Part shown: positions 13,681 to 26,723 of the stretch, one piece after another
How positions within the stretch are numbered: the first letter of the stretch is position 1
Layout of the letters: each line of letters starts with the position of its first letter
Notes under the pieces: generated by a model
Database searches by the model: none
Told to the model about the DNA's origin: nothing
What the model saw: only the letters and a program-made list of their open reading frames with translations
Translations under genes and position numbers: made by a program
NCBI RefSeq assembly: GCF_036324505.1
Contig: NC_086365.1
Coordinates: forward strand, 3,282,655 to 3,346,654
Direction: 5' to 3'
DNA from: Eleginops maclovinus
Lineage: Eukaryota > Chordata > Actinopteri > Perciformes > Eleginopidae
Length of the DNA stretch: 64,000 nucleotides

Positions 13681-16090
13681 AGTCTGGTCTATATGTCTTA
13701 CGCTATACTAGCAACATTTACTCTCAGCCTCGCTACACATAAAACAATTTCACAAGCACATTTCATTTAATTCACTCAGCTTCCTGCCCAGCTCAACTTC
13801 ATGATGTCATAAACGTGAGCCTGTAAACACTAACATTTAGCTCACCCCAACACCAATGCATTAAAGTCCATCCACTCTCTTTTACCGTAATGCTTATATT
13901 TATTCAGGGTGACGTGTTAGTCACAGGATCATAAATAACACTGAAAGAACAGAGAGACTGAAACATAGTGTGTGACTGAAGGAGTGAGGGAAAGGAGGAG
14001 GAGGGGGTTGAGGGATGGAACAAGTAAGGTGGAGGAGTGTATATAAATCAACATCCATTAGTGGAGGGGTTATAAAGTCACTGATGAAGGAGGTGGACTG
14101 AAGCTGAGGCCTTTTATTGTCTTGTTGTTGTCTTTTATTGCCTGTGATGTCACCTAATGGTATACAGTTAACGATAGGGGAGGAGAAGTATGTACATGGG
14201 AGGGGAGGATGGGGTTGTAATGGGGCTGTGTGTGCATGTGTGTAGCTCTGTGTTGAAACAGGATATTGATTATCCTTTGTCAAAGATGTTGTGTTGTTGG
14301 ACTTTCTCAGCCCAGATATACCATATGTGCACAATCTGATCATCGTTCATGTCGATTTTGACTGAGAACAAGGCCAAAATTCTGTAGACATACTTTTAAG
14401 AGGGATTTCTGGGGAAAAGCCAAGAGAAGGACCAAGAAAACAATAAGTTCACAGGAAAGTGTTTCCAACTTCCTCAAGCAAAAACAATTTTTTTTTTTTT
14501 TAAATGGGAAAACCTACTTGAAGTGCATAAAGAGTATAAGCCCCTAAATCCCTAACTCATGATCACAGATGAGCAGTGCTGTAGGTGTTAAATATGATTA
14601 CTTATTTCCCCTGTTTTTAACATCTAGGTGTAGAAAATTGTCTTACAACATGTAAAACCACTGCCTAAGCACTCTGCTCCTGTGCGAGAAAAAAATAATC
14701 AAACAAACAAGGGCAGTAATCAACAAAAACAAACAATGTAAAAACCAGCACTCCTGCCAGTCGCTGTATCCTAAGAAAAACCTCAGCTGCTTGCTCTGGC
14801 ATCAATCACATCCCTTTTCAACTTCCTCCACTTTCCTTCCATCTTTCTTCATTATGCATTCAAACACTTCCCTCCCCTCTAAGACTTGCATCATTTCAGG
14901 AATATAGTCCATCTTTCCAAACAATCCCCTCATCTTGACCTTCCTCTGCACCCCTCTGTCTCTCCATCCTTTTTTTCTTCCTTCTCTCTGTGTAATGCTG
15001 GTTTCCCCAGGCATGTGAGGCTCAGTGCCCTGGAATTAGTCTCAGTCATGGTCTACAATATGTGGGTTGGAGTGCGAGAACATGGGAGTAAAAGCACAGG
15101 CGTTACCTCCCTTCTATCACACCTAGCAGCAGTGCATCATCCTATTAGCCCCCAAAAAAAAGCTGCCACATGAGGGAGGGCACAGGGGCATAAGGGGAGT
15201 CTGGGGTGGAAGCAACAACATGCCAAAACCCAGCTTATCCAGTGCTGTTTAACTCTGAGGGAGACAAATCTTGTTTAGCCAAGGGCTTTGCTGTCACACA
15301 GAGTGTGACATGTTTTTCAAGGGAGAGATATTTATGGTCAGAGATGTTCACAAACACCGGCAGCTGCAAAATATTTCTGGAAGTTTTTCAGAGCTTCAAA
15401 GAAATTAGCCCATAAAAATGCTATTAATTGAACAATAATCTAGAATCCCTTCTACACTGTAATGCAGGAATCACTGAAGAAAAAAGTATTTGATCCTATT
15501 CTGATCCCTTAATTTGCCTCAAGAAACACAAGAAACTTTGCCTAATCGATTCTGCAGAATGCTGATCTGTGCTGTCTAGCAAGTTCTGCAACATGCTGAT
15601 GTGTGCTACAATCCGCCCCTAGGGCTCTGGATTTTATACGAGTCCAAAGTGAAGGAAAAGTATCGTGGATAGTCCTGATGCTAGGTGTATATGAGTGTAA
15701 TATACGGAGCAGTGGATAAGGAGGATGTTGAGAGATACCAGATAGGCTTTGCTCTAGGAACAAAACCCCCTCAGGGGCTGCCCTGATCCCCCCTCCTCAA
15801 AACACACGCACACAGGCACATTCAAATTCTCTCCACAGTGAAGTACATACACTTCCTGCTTTCACTCTCCCTCTCTTTCATGCACACACACAACTCTCCC
15901 CCTTGCAAATGCAGCCGACTCAGCTGATATGCCTGAAAGTCAATCTGCCTCACTACTACTATCCTTCCTCCAATCCAGCAGTCCCCAATTCCCAGCCCTT
16001 ACTCCACATTCTAACAGAGGGAAACCAAATCCCTGCCTCCATCAATTCAGCCACCTCTGCCATCCTTCATCCTGTACTCCTGCTCCTTAC

Positions 16091-16273
16091 CTTCTTGACG
16101 CGTCCGCTTTTTGTGCCCACGAAGACAAGCGAGTGGTTCTTGTAGACGTATGCAATGACGGAGGTCATTTTGTCCACAGCGTCGGAGAAGAGAGGCTTGC
16201 CACGCACCATCTCAGACACGCCCAACGGCGCATTCATGTCCAGGCCACAAAAGTCATCATCAATGGTCAACAG
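16091..16273 (-). CDS. plxna4: plexin-A4 exon 3: C-terminal part of the sema domain
   Basis: A 183-base exon of 61 codons continues the sema beta-propeller directly from exon 2. The acceptor is AATGCAG|CTG preceded by a T-rich tract; the donor is AAG|GTAAGG. Phase is 0 at both ends, so skipping it would keep the frame. The joined protein reads CSSA|LLTIDDDFCG, the junction wording expected for plexin-A4. The phrase FCGLDMNAPLGVSEMVRG separates A4 from A1, A2 and A3, whose equivalents differ clearly as I recall them. The exon ends FVGTKSGRVKK, a repeated-blade motif typical of plexin sema domains. The exon adds residues 416-476. The rest of the protein must come from exons beyond the left edge. 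Reading past the donor adds only seven residues before a TGA at 16067-16069. This exon is the main support for calling the gene A4. Confidence 0.95.
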
Positions 16274-18505
16274 CTGCATTGGAGAAAAAGACGACAAAAG
16301 AACACATACAAAATCAGATTTAGTTTCTCTAATTAATACGAGTGTAGAAGCCCCTTTTAAAATATTGTAAAATAATAATATTTTTTGTTGTGGGACAGGT
16401 AAATGTATTTTGTCATGGAAATCCAGTATTAGACCTTGAAGGGGGGCGTCTTCTTTAAAATTGGTGGTAATATATAGGTAAGTGACCACACTCAATTGCC
16501 AGTTCATCATCTTATTATACAAATTACTTTGTAGTAATAGCAAGCTCTTACAGTTGCTGTATAACATATAATTATACATAATGTCAGATCTTGATAGCCT
16601 TTTTACAGAATCATATAGGGTTTCTAACTGCATACAAAATAATTAGAGCTGCAAGGCAACCTGATCTGATGAACACCAAAGAGTTAACTCAGGATTAATG
16701 AAAATAAGAATCAATATTTCCTGTCTGATATTTCTGTTAGTGAGAGATATGGACACGGGGGGAGGTCTACAAAGGAGACACAGTTTGAATATGAGATAGA
16801 ACATGTCAGCATTTGTATGCATCTGCCTCGTCCACATGCAATGAACGGAAAATGTGGAAAGGAGTTGGAAAGAGATGAAGACGGAAGAAGACTGCAGTCA
16901 GGCTCCAGCTCTGTAATAGCGCCAGAGGCTGCTCTGTCAGGCACAATTCCCCACCGTCCACCCAATGCAACAGCCACTGCAGAAATGCCAGTGCGGCAAG
17001 ATATTCAACGTGAAATCATTCAAAGGGAACTGAATGAAATACAAATAAGTTCTGCATCGTCACTCTGAGGCAAATCCCTGCAATGCATCTAAATATATAT
17101 ACAATCTGAATCAGAGAAGGAACAAATGCAACTCTTGATGGAGGTTCATCAGTTATGCTTTCAGTGTGGACATGCTGCTGTGATTCTGTTATTAAATACA
17201 GAGGGGTGTGTTTCATGTAGTGTGCCTCTCTACATTTTGTCTTTGAATGCATGTGTTCTCTCCTGCGGGGCTGATATTCATACCAGCAACTGTGGGCAGA
17301 ATGACTTATGGCTTTTGATAAGAGAATAATGGTGCTGGGGATTGGTCATTATTCTCTGTGTATGGATAGATTTGAAACACTGGGTTAAGGACTGACGCAG
17401 GCATTGCTCTTGATTAATGCTTGGCAATGCGGTTGGTTGCTATGAGGAATGAGGACTTGACAGCGTCTTTACGTTCCTTCAAAATGCACAAAAAAATGCT
17501 GGGGAGATAGTGGGTATGAGTTATGAAATACGAGCATTTACATGACAACCTGATGAAAAGCAACTGTTTGCATACTGATTTGAATCTTCACATTAAAACC
17601 TTGGTTTGATATGAATGAGTAAGCATGGATTGGTTGATAGCTAATTATAACCCAAACATAATATTAGTTCAAATAAAAGTAGAACTTGTCAGGTAAAGCA
17701 AAACGAAAGACTGTGATGTCAGACTTTCAGCTTAAGGCGAGTCCCCTAGACCGTACATAGAGGTATCCTTCCTTCAGAAGACAGAGGGGAATATGCTTCC
17801 TTGAGATCTTGGCTCTCATTTACCTTAAAACCTATCGAACCATTTCAAATCTACAGCAGCATGGTGGTTTGAGCTGTCAGAGGTGGGGCGCTCTGGGACA
17901 GAGGGTCTTTTAGTTTATGTCTTATTTTCCGTTTTTCCTCCTGGAAGTGCACCCCCTGGGCGTTCGATCAATCTGGCAAGCACCAAGTGTCTCCTCACAA
18001 CCTTTCAGTAAAGGCCATCATCATCATCAGAAGCCTCAGACTGAGCCACAGAGGAAATATGAGGACTGCTTTCATTAGACAAATGGAGCATGGCCGGTTT
18101 AGAGCACAATGAGCTTTAGGCTATAACATGGGATTTTATGAAGTGGTATAGATGATCGATAGAGGTGACCTGATTTTGGGTCAAGTTCATGTCGTATGGT
18201 TAGAGGGTTGAGAGGAGGACAGTCAGGAGTCAGGTGAAAGACAGGTGGAGAAGGGAGAGATGATCAATAAGAATGCTTGAGCTACAGAAGACAATAGACA
18301 AAGAATATTGATGCATGAAAAAAAAAGAAGTGGAATCACTGTATTCCCTCCCTCTACTGGTTCTGCTCCCCCCTGACCTTTTCAGAATGAGCTGTTGTCA
18401 AGAATGCACTCTCTCAGGTCATTCAAGTCATGTGGTGGCTCACTGCTAGATTAATGGTGCTCTGAAGAGAACCAGGGTCACTACGTGAAATAACAGTGAA
18501 CACTT

Positions 18506-18531
18506 CCCCCCCCCCCCCCCCCCCCTCCCCC
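18506..18531. repeat. poly-C run, 25 of 26 bases
   Basis: Twenty C, one T, five C on the plus strand. In the plxna4 pre-mRNA this is a G run within intron 2. Confidence 0.97.
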
Positions 18532-19738
18532 GCTGTCTTTCATTTGAGACAACAAGCATCTTGCCAAAATGGATATCCACTATAGTGTCAGTGTGTATGT
18601 CCAGTGTGTGTTCTCTCCAGTCAGCAGTGAAGCTCTCAGCTATGCATTTGTTAATATTCATTGTTTTTATGGCAGAGATACACCCTCTCTGTGTTGCCAT
18701 CAGTTATAAAGGAGCCTCATCATCCTAAGGTTGAAAGGTTAACAGGGCCCATCACAGGCAAAATGGATACCTTGTTGTATTTGGAGCTTTGATGATTGAA
18801 TACGGTCCCAAAAGATAAAATGTGAAGCCCTTTCCCCCAAGATTGATTACTTTTGTAAAAGGGTAAAAGTGGTTTTCAACATTAAAAATCACTTTATATT
18901 ATCTGTGAGTTTCTGTCAACACATTTTTGTTTGTGTCCTCAAGTAAAAGGTGATGCATGAGCAAGAATAGGATTTTGTATCTATTGTGTGTATATGTGTT
19001 TTTATCTTGTCACTGACATATGCTTTATTATTTCTAGTTGCCAATCACAGCTGCCATCTCTGTCCCACATTCTGTAATCATTTGAAATATACTGTGTGTG
19101 TCAGGAGGTGGACGCATTTTCATTATAGCACCACCATAACATGACATTTGTAGTTGTGAAGACCGGGGCGTCTCTAGTCAGAATACCAAATAATATGAAT
19201 GCAGCGCTTGACATTGTCTGCCAATAACACGCTGCTGTCAAAGCTCCCATCGTGTTTTATGTCCTTTTTTGTTTCCCTCTATCCATCTCATTAAAAGCAT
19301 ATTCAAACACAGGGTTACTGTTTTTCCACAGCTTTTTCTCTCTCAAACATTTCTGTCACACTTTTGATTTGACTTTGACCTTTGCTAGTTGAACATTTTA
19401 ATTCTCACTGGAGATGCTTGTTTGATTTGTACGATTTCAGCAAAGACACAAATGATCCATTGTTGTAGGACACAAGAAAAAGGTTCAGCTATCCACATGC
19501 TTAACAAGTCATTAGGACTGCTCATGTATAGATAATTGAATACGCCACAAAGGACTGCTGTTCTTAAATAAGATTGTCACAAATCACTTTTAGTTATCCA
19601 ATTAAGTTTAGTTTTTACAAACAAATTCAAAGTTAAAAAGTTTCAAAAACCTTCTTGACTTCAGTCCTAGAGTGCTGCTGATTATGATTTGGTCAAATGA
19701 TTACTCATGTTGGTACTTACAGAGTTGTACACATGTAA

Positions 19739-19756
19739 ATATATATATATATATAT
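19739..19756. repeat. (AT)9 microsatellite
   Basis: Nine uninterrupted AT units, about 80 bases left of the intronic CpG-rich block. Confidence 0.97.
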
Positions 19757-19839
19757 GTGCATACTTCTGGATTACTACCAGTGATTAACCACTCAAAGGC
19801 TGTGGAATTACAAACTCAATTCTTGTTCATGGATGATGG

Positions 19840-20330
19840 GTATTTCTGCCAGCGTCCTGTAGCGTAGTAACAGAGGAGGAAGACCGAGGGGTCCTCCCTG
19901 AAGACAGAGGGACAGGAGAGCGGAGCCTCTGTATTTGAATAGACGCCAGGCACTGAGGCAGAATCAGGTCACTCTCAGCCATATCCATCTCTGTGCTTCT
20001 GTTTGCCTGCCAGCACCGGCACAAAGAGAGCTCTCTTCTGGACTGTGCGGAGGGATCAGCAGATACCGAGTGCAGAGGAAAAGAGGGGGCAGTGGGCGCG
20101 CGGGAAACAGAGAGAGAGTTGCTCAATGCGATTAGCGGGGACTGAAAGGGATCCGCTCTCCAACACTCTCTGATGTATGGCCTAATCTGGGCTTGCACTG
20201 ATGTGAGGGCCCGTTCCATTGGCTGCAAGTTCACCAAGTTAATGACACACGTTAAACCTCGGAGACATTTCGCTTCATGTCACTGCTCTAGCGTTGGATG
20301 CTCCGAAGAGTCCGGTTTATTGCACTAGCT
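19840..20330. other. CpG-rich block inside intron 2
   Basis: Against an AT-rich background this stretch is rich in CpG and GC (for example AGTGGGCGCGCGGGAAAC, GCGATTAGCGGGG, CCTCGGAGACATTTCGC). A CCAAT box in inverted form (CCATTGG) lies at about 20216-20222. A 136-codon minus-strand frame (19827-20237) crosses it but reads as Ser/Arg/Pro-rich chance translation with no family resemblance. It could be an alternative promoter, an enhancer or an unannotated transcript start. Confidence 0.45.
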
Positions 20331-23300
20331 ATCCCTCTTTAATGCATTTTTAAACTCCATGTCTCATTTTTGTATGACTTTCTTCCCCAGTTCATTTTAG
20401 TATACTCATTGTATGCATAGTATTTTTATAATAAGAAGCCAGCATGACAAAATGCAGTGTATGAGAGGCTTGTTTTTAACTCTGCTTATAAAGAACGACT
20501 AGAGGAGTAAAATGAAAAACAGTATATGGCCAAGTGGTTGCTCATCATATAATTAGCCACTTAGACTTCCAGCATTCCCTCTAGCATACTGTGCAAAATG
20601 ACTGACCTGCCAGGATGATTGGCGGCACTAGAGAATTATGTCATGACTAAGTGGCTTTGCGGTGTTCATTGTAAGATATAATGTCAACATTCAACCCAAC
20701 TGTACTAAAACATTAGCTGTATGACTGCCGGCCTGCAGCAGAAGTTAGTCTCTTTGAAGTAAAGCAGCTCACAATGATTAGAAGGCATAAAAAGCATGTC
20801 TAATTCTTATAATTCATAATTTGCTCTTAATTTGTATATGTGTATGCGGTATGTAACATTGATCTCATTGTTTGACTGTCTATGGTAGCAGTTGCTGAAT
20901 GCAGGACTTTTTTATTAGGCTGCATTAGTTTTTTAATATGTGGGTCGATATCACTGCCAATTTAGTGTACTACTAATATGACTCTCTGAAATGTTGACTG
21001 ACTTAAAAAAGGCAAAAGCAGGAAAGTGCTAGTCAGTTGAAGTTTTACTAAGTTGTAATGCAGCTGGTAGCTATTTGCTCTTGGGAAGAACTATTGGAAA
21101 TAAATCTAAAAGTTGAGATCAGGTCTTATATATGTTGAGTTATGAAACATTTTAATGATTTCTTAATGCCTGTGCATTTCTATGATCTGCCTACTATAGT
21201 CCGAACAGAAAAATCACATCTGGTAGATTTGAATTTATCTTAAACCTTTCAGTCTACATGTTGTAATGATTTTCCTGTCGTGTGTTTTCTGACCTGAGAG
21301 TGAGTGTGTGAGTGTGTGAGTGCTTATGTGTGGTGTGTATCAGTTGGACCACTGGCTACTGTGCCAAGACTAAGTCTGTCTGTCCACTCATCCATTGTGC
21401 CCTCCATCACACTAGCAACGCCTGACAGAACACACCATCACACAAAGCGTGACGTAAACACACATACAGAAAGATGTGCAGTGCACAAGTCACTCTTCCA
21501 CTTGTGTCCTGTTTCCATGAATCATTTTCCCATTTTCCCCTTCAAAAGAACGGTCTGTTCTGAAGACTGTCAAACCTTATAGCTACTCAATTGAGCCATC
21601 TGCTTGAAGATGCTGGTATCAGACTAAAGCAGAATAAGAAAGACGCAGAAAGAAACATTATATATAAAATAACAATGACAAACAAATAACATTAATATTT
21701 CTAGCAGGTTAAGTAGCAGTTAGACACTTTTGAATTAAATATAAACAGGGTCCAGATATTAGTTCTTCCAGGATCTGCATGAAGATTCCTTTATTTGCTA
21801 GATACATTGGCATGCATCTATGCCAGGAGGCAGGTTCAGTTTTCAATCTGTAATATGTTTTTTTTATTTATGTTCACAGAGGCGAGCACCAGCTGAGCAG
21901 CTACGGCAGTTAATAAATGATTAGGAATAACAATCAAATCGGGAACTCACAAAACAGCAGGAGGATATGAATAAAAATTGAAACATCACCAAAGCAGAGC
22001 TACGGAAAAAGCAGCAATAGAACCTTTCCGAATCAAGATGGGAGTTTATGTTAACTGTGCACTGGCACACCATTTTTTGTAATATCTTTTGGAATGATTA
22101 TTCGGCACAACTGTCTTATTTTCTCCAGCAAACTCATTTTTCACGTGATAAAAATCTTCCTACCAGTCTCTAAGTCTTTGGAGTTGGCAGTTCATTAGGG
22201 ATTCTTCCTTAAATCCATTGCAACCACTACAGCTTTGTTTGTTTCTCTTGTTGAGGCTCTGTCAGAGAAGCATTGATTGAACCTGCTGGTCATTTGTTAG
22301 TTAGGAGTAATAACGGACTGCATCGCATTTAAAGGTTGTCAACAATTTAGCTATTCATGAGCTTTTGGACCAAATGTGTAACTATGATGAATTTCACTAA
22401 CGTAGGATTGGTTTTGTTCGTTTTTTCTCTTACAGATTGTACCGTTCTGCTTACTGGGGAGTAATAGAAATAGAAGGCCTGAGCAAACAGAACTGTTTCT
22501 AGGAGCTTGACAAAAGGCAAAAATAACCGGGCAAATAAATGAATGTACCTCGATTCAGTCATTCTTTTCAGGCCGAGGGCAGCAGGCACAGAGTAGGAGG
22601 AAGCAGGAGACATTTGTTTAATCACAGAATAATGATATCGTGATGGATTCTGACCTTTAGCAAGTGGTATCATGTATGGAGATTTAATTAGCGAGCCAGG
22701 CACCAGGCAGGATAGCGGATATGTGGATGGAGTGGGGTGAAGTGGGGGGGTAGGAGGAGAGGGGGTGCTGTCTGGATGTTCTTAATGAATCCACTAGCCT
22801 TTCCCTTCCTGAGGATGTGGCCTAGACTGACTCATCAGCAGCAGCAGCCAGCCGCTGATTATGCTACGCAATCAGGAGGAGGGATGGAGATAGGCGGCAC
22901 CGGAGACAACACCATTCAAAAGGTTGGTCAAACAGAACAAAGTAGAAAGACAGAAAAAGAGGCCATAACATGAAATATGAGCATGGATGGGAAGGCAGAG
23001 AACATCCTATTTATTGAAGAGTTTCTTTCAAGTGAAGGATGAAACGTGGTAGGGATGAGTGTGTGTGTTGGGGGGCGACTTTGAGAGAGATCAAGGAAAA
23101 GACTCGAAGAAACAGCGGCGACCGAGTGGAATAATCTAATTAATTGGAGTGAATTCAGAATGTGAAGTCGATAGCACGTGACAAATGTGGAAGAATAGCC
23201 CGTGGCGTGTTAGTTAATGACATGTAATTAATGATCATTAGCAGAAGGGATGAGGGGATGGCCGTGGCCTGTCAGGGACTTACAGGCGACCTTGTAATTT

Positions 23301-26300
23301 TCTCCTCCGTGTTTAGTGGGAGGGTGAGGGACAACACTTCCCACTGTGCCCATAGAAAGCTTTGTAAGGGGAGATAAAGGGGAGAGAAGGACACACAGAG
23401 ACGGATGGAAAGCATAAGAGACAATGATAAGATGGTGGTAACTTTTTTTTATAAGAACATGACGAGGACAGGCAAAGAAGTGAAAGAAAAGCGGCAGAGG
23501 CACCAAGCAATGAATCAAGGATGAGAGAAAAGAGAGCAGAGAGGGGATTTATTGCGATCCCGCTGTTTTGTTGTTCTGGGTTTTTTTTGCTGACACAGTG
23601 AACATGTAGGGAGCAGGCAGCATTTTTTTTTTATAGGTCACATGCCACTTCACAATGATCTATGGATGCAGGCCCTTTGCAGACTTATACTGTTGAGCAC
23701 GCATTATGTGGCTCAGCCAAGCGTGGCTGTTTGGGGGAGAGAGGAAGCATCTACCCTCACTCACCCTCTCACTATCCATCCTCTCGATTGCTCTCACCCA
23801 TAACACCACTCTATACATACTTTTTCTTCTCAACTTTCCATCCGTCCCACTCCGACTGAAAGCCTGTTAAAGATGGTGTAAAGCAGCGAAGGTCTGAGGG
23901 GAGTGAGTGTTTATAGTGTCCTACTCAGGCCTGTGTCCTTGAACACATCTACCTACTGAGATGAGCTCATTGTCCCAACAACCTTGATATCAATACGTAT
24001 TTGCTTAAAACATTTCAGTTGATCACATGTGTTAAACTAGAGACCTTAACCGATTTACAATACACAGGTTTCACAAAAATAATAATATGATATTGTTCTA
24101 ATGTTCTGAACTATTAGTGAACTGTATCTGGAAAAAGTCTGCCCACATTTCCACATACAGTATGTACAAATATTAACAATTGTAGTCTAACGCTGCTATT
24201 TTTCAATACAATCTTCAGTCTAAATCCTATCCTCAATCCCTTTTTATTGATTCTTTGTCATGATTTCAAGGGTTGTATGTGATTGGGTACAAAACATATT
24301 TAATATTTATGTGGTTGTTTGATTCCTTAGTTAGTGTTTCTTATGATTGACAGAACCAAACAACTAAATATCCTGAGAAACCTTATTTGGTTCATATAAA
24401 AAATTGTGTGCGAATGAGTAAACTGTGTATCCATGTTTGATCTCCGCAGCAGGGAAGGGAGACACAGAATGGAGAGGAAGTGAACAATGAGCGTAAACTA
24501 CATTTCAGATGATATCAGAGACACTGCGCTTCCAGTGATGCATCAATTCAATTAATCAGCGACTGACAACCAACGATTCATAAAACTAGAATTACGGCCT
24601 TTATGTGTCTGCTAACCAGTCCAATTGTAGTTTACAGCTTTCCGAAAATGTAATTACTTCATCATTTGTGTGAAATAGTCATAAGCAGCATAAAGTTTAT
24701 AGATGTAATGGACAAAATATGAGTTTTGTGATGTCACACAAATCCAGAGTCCAAATGGACGTCTGTAACAAGTTTAAAGAAATTCCCTCAAGGCATACCT
24801 GAGATATTGTGTTCACCAGAACGTGACGAATGTAATAAAACATATTAACGCAGTTAAAACAAATCTACTAGGAAATATTAAATACTCTAACCATCCATCA
24901 CAGACACATACAGGAGATGAGAGTTGTGTTTGCCCACAACTCTATATCCAAACAATACTCTCACTGTGAAAACACTCATAGGAAATATATCCACCTTTAT
25001 TTACATCTACCAATTTACTAATGCTCAAGCAATATGCCCCTGACTTATGACTGAAGCATCAACTCTAAAGCAACATGTAATGATCTGATCTACATATATC
25101 GCTCTTATTCTACTTTTTTTAAGAGCCTCTCTCTGGCTTTAAATGCTACCGCCTCCATCTTTACAGTAGCCATACTTACAAGCGGAGGAAAGTGTGTGTG
25201 TATGTGTGTGTCACAACTCATCTATCTCCTGCGGAGTCCACCGTCACTTGTTCAGCAAGGTCTAATTTATGCGGTGGCAGTGGCGATACTGTGGCGCATG
25301 CTGAAATGGCATCATTCCTCAGCGCTAACCCCTGTGTGCTCCCTCACAGTCCCTCTCCCTGCTGACAGCGACACCCCAGGCATGATTTATCAGGCCCTCA
25401 AGCAGCAGACAAAAGCGCCTCGGCACGTGTGCCAGGCCAGAAACGAGGAGTAATAGATAAACACTGTGATTTCAGAACCAAACACAAGAGAGGGTCAACT
25501 TCATAATGTCTTCTCCAGATCGTGCATGGCTAAGGTCAGAATAATTTGGACAGAGGCGCAGTGAGAGGATCAAATGAATGTTTCTAAAATAATGCAATGA
25601 CCAAGTCAGCACATTTTAGCTTGAAGTATTTTGTAGATTTAGAAATTCTCATTTGTGTCTGACAGGAGTAAGGAATATATCATTTATCATTCCAATGAGT
25701 TTATTTCTTAATAAAAATGTGCATTGCATACATTTTGAAGGCAACTGTCTTTATTATATCAAATACATAAATAATATAGGCCACATTGAATGGATTATCT
25801 ACAGGTTACTTGGTTAAAGAAAAATATACTTAAAGAATCTAATGCAAAAGGACCCAATCATTTGAATCAAAACATACTTCGATGATCTATGTGAAAAACA
25901 CACCACATCCGAGTGCTCTGCTATGTTAACACATATTCTAAACCTCTCTTAACTCAAAATTGGCAATCAAGGTTGTGGTTCACATAGGAGCATGTTAACT
26001 AAGATGCGCTCTGATCACGGTCATTTTGTATTTCTTGAGTTTGTGTTAATGATGTAATGAGTTTAAGAAAAAGCATGCATGAAACTGTTTTGGATGCTTG
26101 TAAAACTGGTTTAAACATGTAACACCCAATTTAACCTTGTTTTTTATATGCTTAAAGTGAGAAATCAAATGAACTGAATCACTGAATTTGTAATGCTGTT
26201 ATGGAGAATGGAATTATGGTAATTTGGCTGAGCATTCAGCTGTATTGTTTAAAGAGGGAGCAGATAGGTAGAGGCAGTTGATAGTTAATGTCACATCGTA

Positions 26301-26723
26301 ATGGGATGGAGCATGAACCCACCTATGAACAGTGTTCAGGAAGGCCTCCTGCAGTGCACCAAGGCTCATTATATTAACAATGAAGAGCCTTCACAACTCA
26401 TTATCCTCCAGAAAGACTCACCTGTGATGTCCCTCCGAAATAAACTACTCCAGCGATAAGAAATCACCAGTGTTTGTTTTTTCTATATGCTGTCTGTTTA
26501 AGTGCTCTTCTCTTAAATGAGTTTTGCTGAATGCTGCTTTAAACAGAACAGTTTGACGCCTGCTGTTCTGATAGATTAGGACCACAGTGTGTAATGAGTG
26601 TGTCTGTAAAGTGTGAAATAAAAAACAACTACCAACGTAGTTTAAATCTCCCCATTTCATTTGGTGGAGTGCAAATGTGTGTGAAAGTCACTAAATGTGC
26701 ATGTGCATTGTAGTAGAACTCAC

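Larger units (their letters stand above)
16274..26723 (-). other. plxna4: intron 2 of plxna4
   Basis: This 10.4 kb intron has a GTGAGT donor and a TGCAG acceptor. It contains an AT dinucleotide tract (19739-19756), a poly-C run (18506-18531), a CpG-rich block (about 19840-20330) and a TAAT-motif cluster with a 12-base palindrome (23136-23240). An 83-codon plus-strand frame lies at 16817-17068. The remainder is AT-rich unique-looking DNA in which I see nothing further. Confidence 0.9.

Noticed and set aside
13921..14343. 140-codon minus-strand frame
   Set aside because: Pro/Ser/His-rich low-complexity translation of purine-rich DNA; no recognisable domain.
19827..20237. 136-codon minus-strand frame in the intronic CpG-rich block
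   Set aside because: Length is explained by few stop codons in GC-rich DNA; composition is Ser/Arg/Pro chance-like and no splice sites in phase were found. The CpG block itself is kept as a finding.
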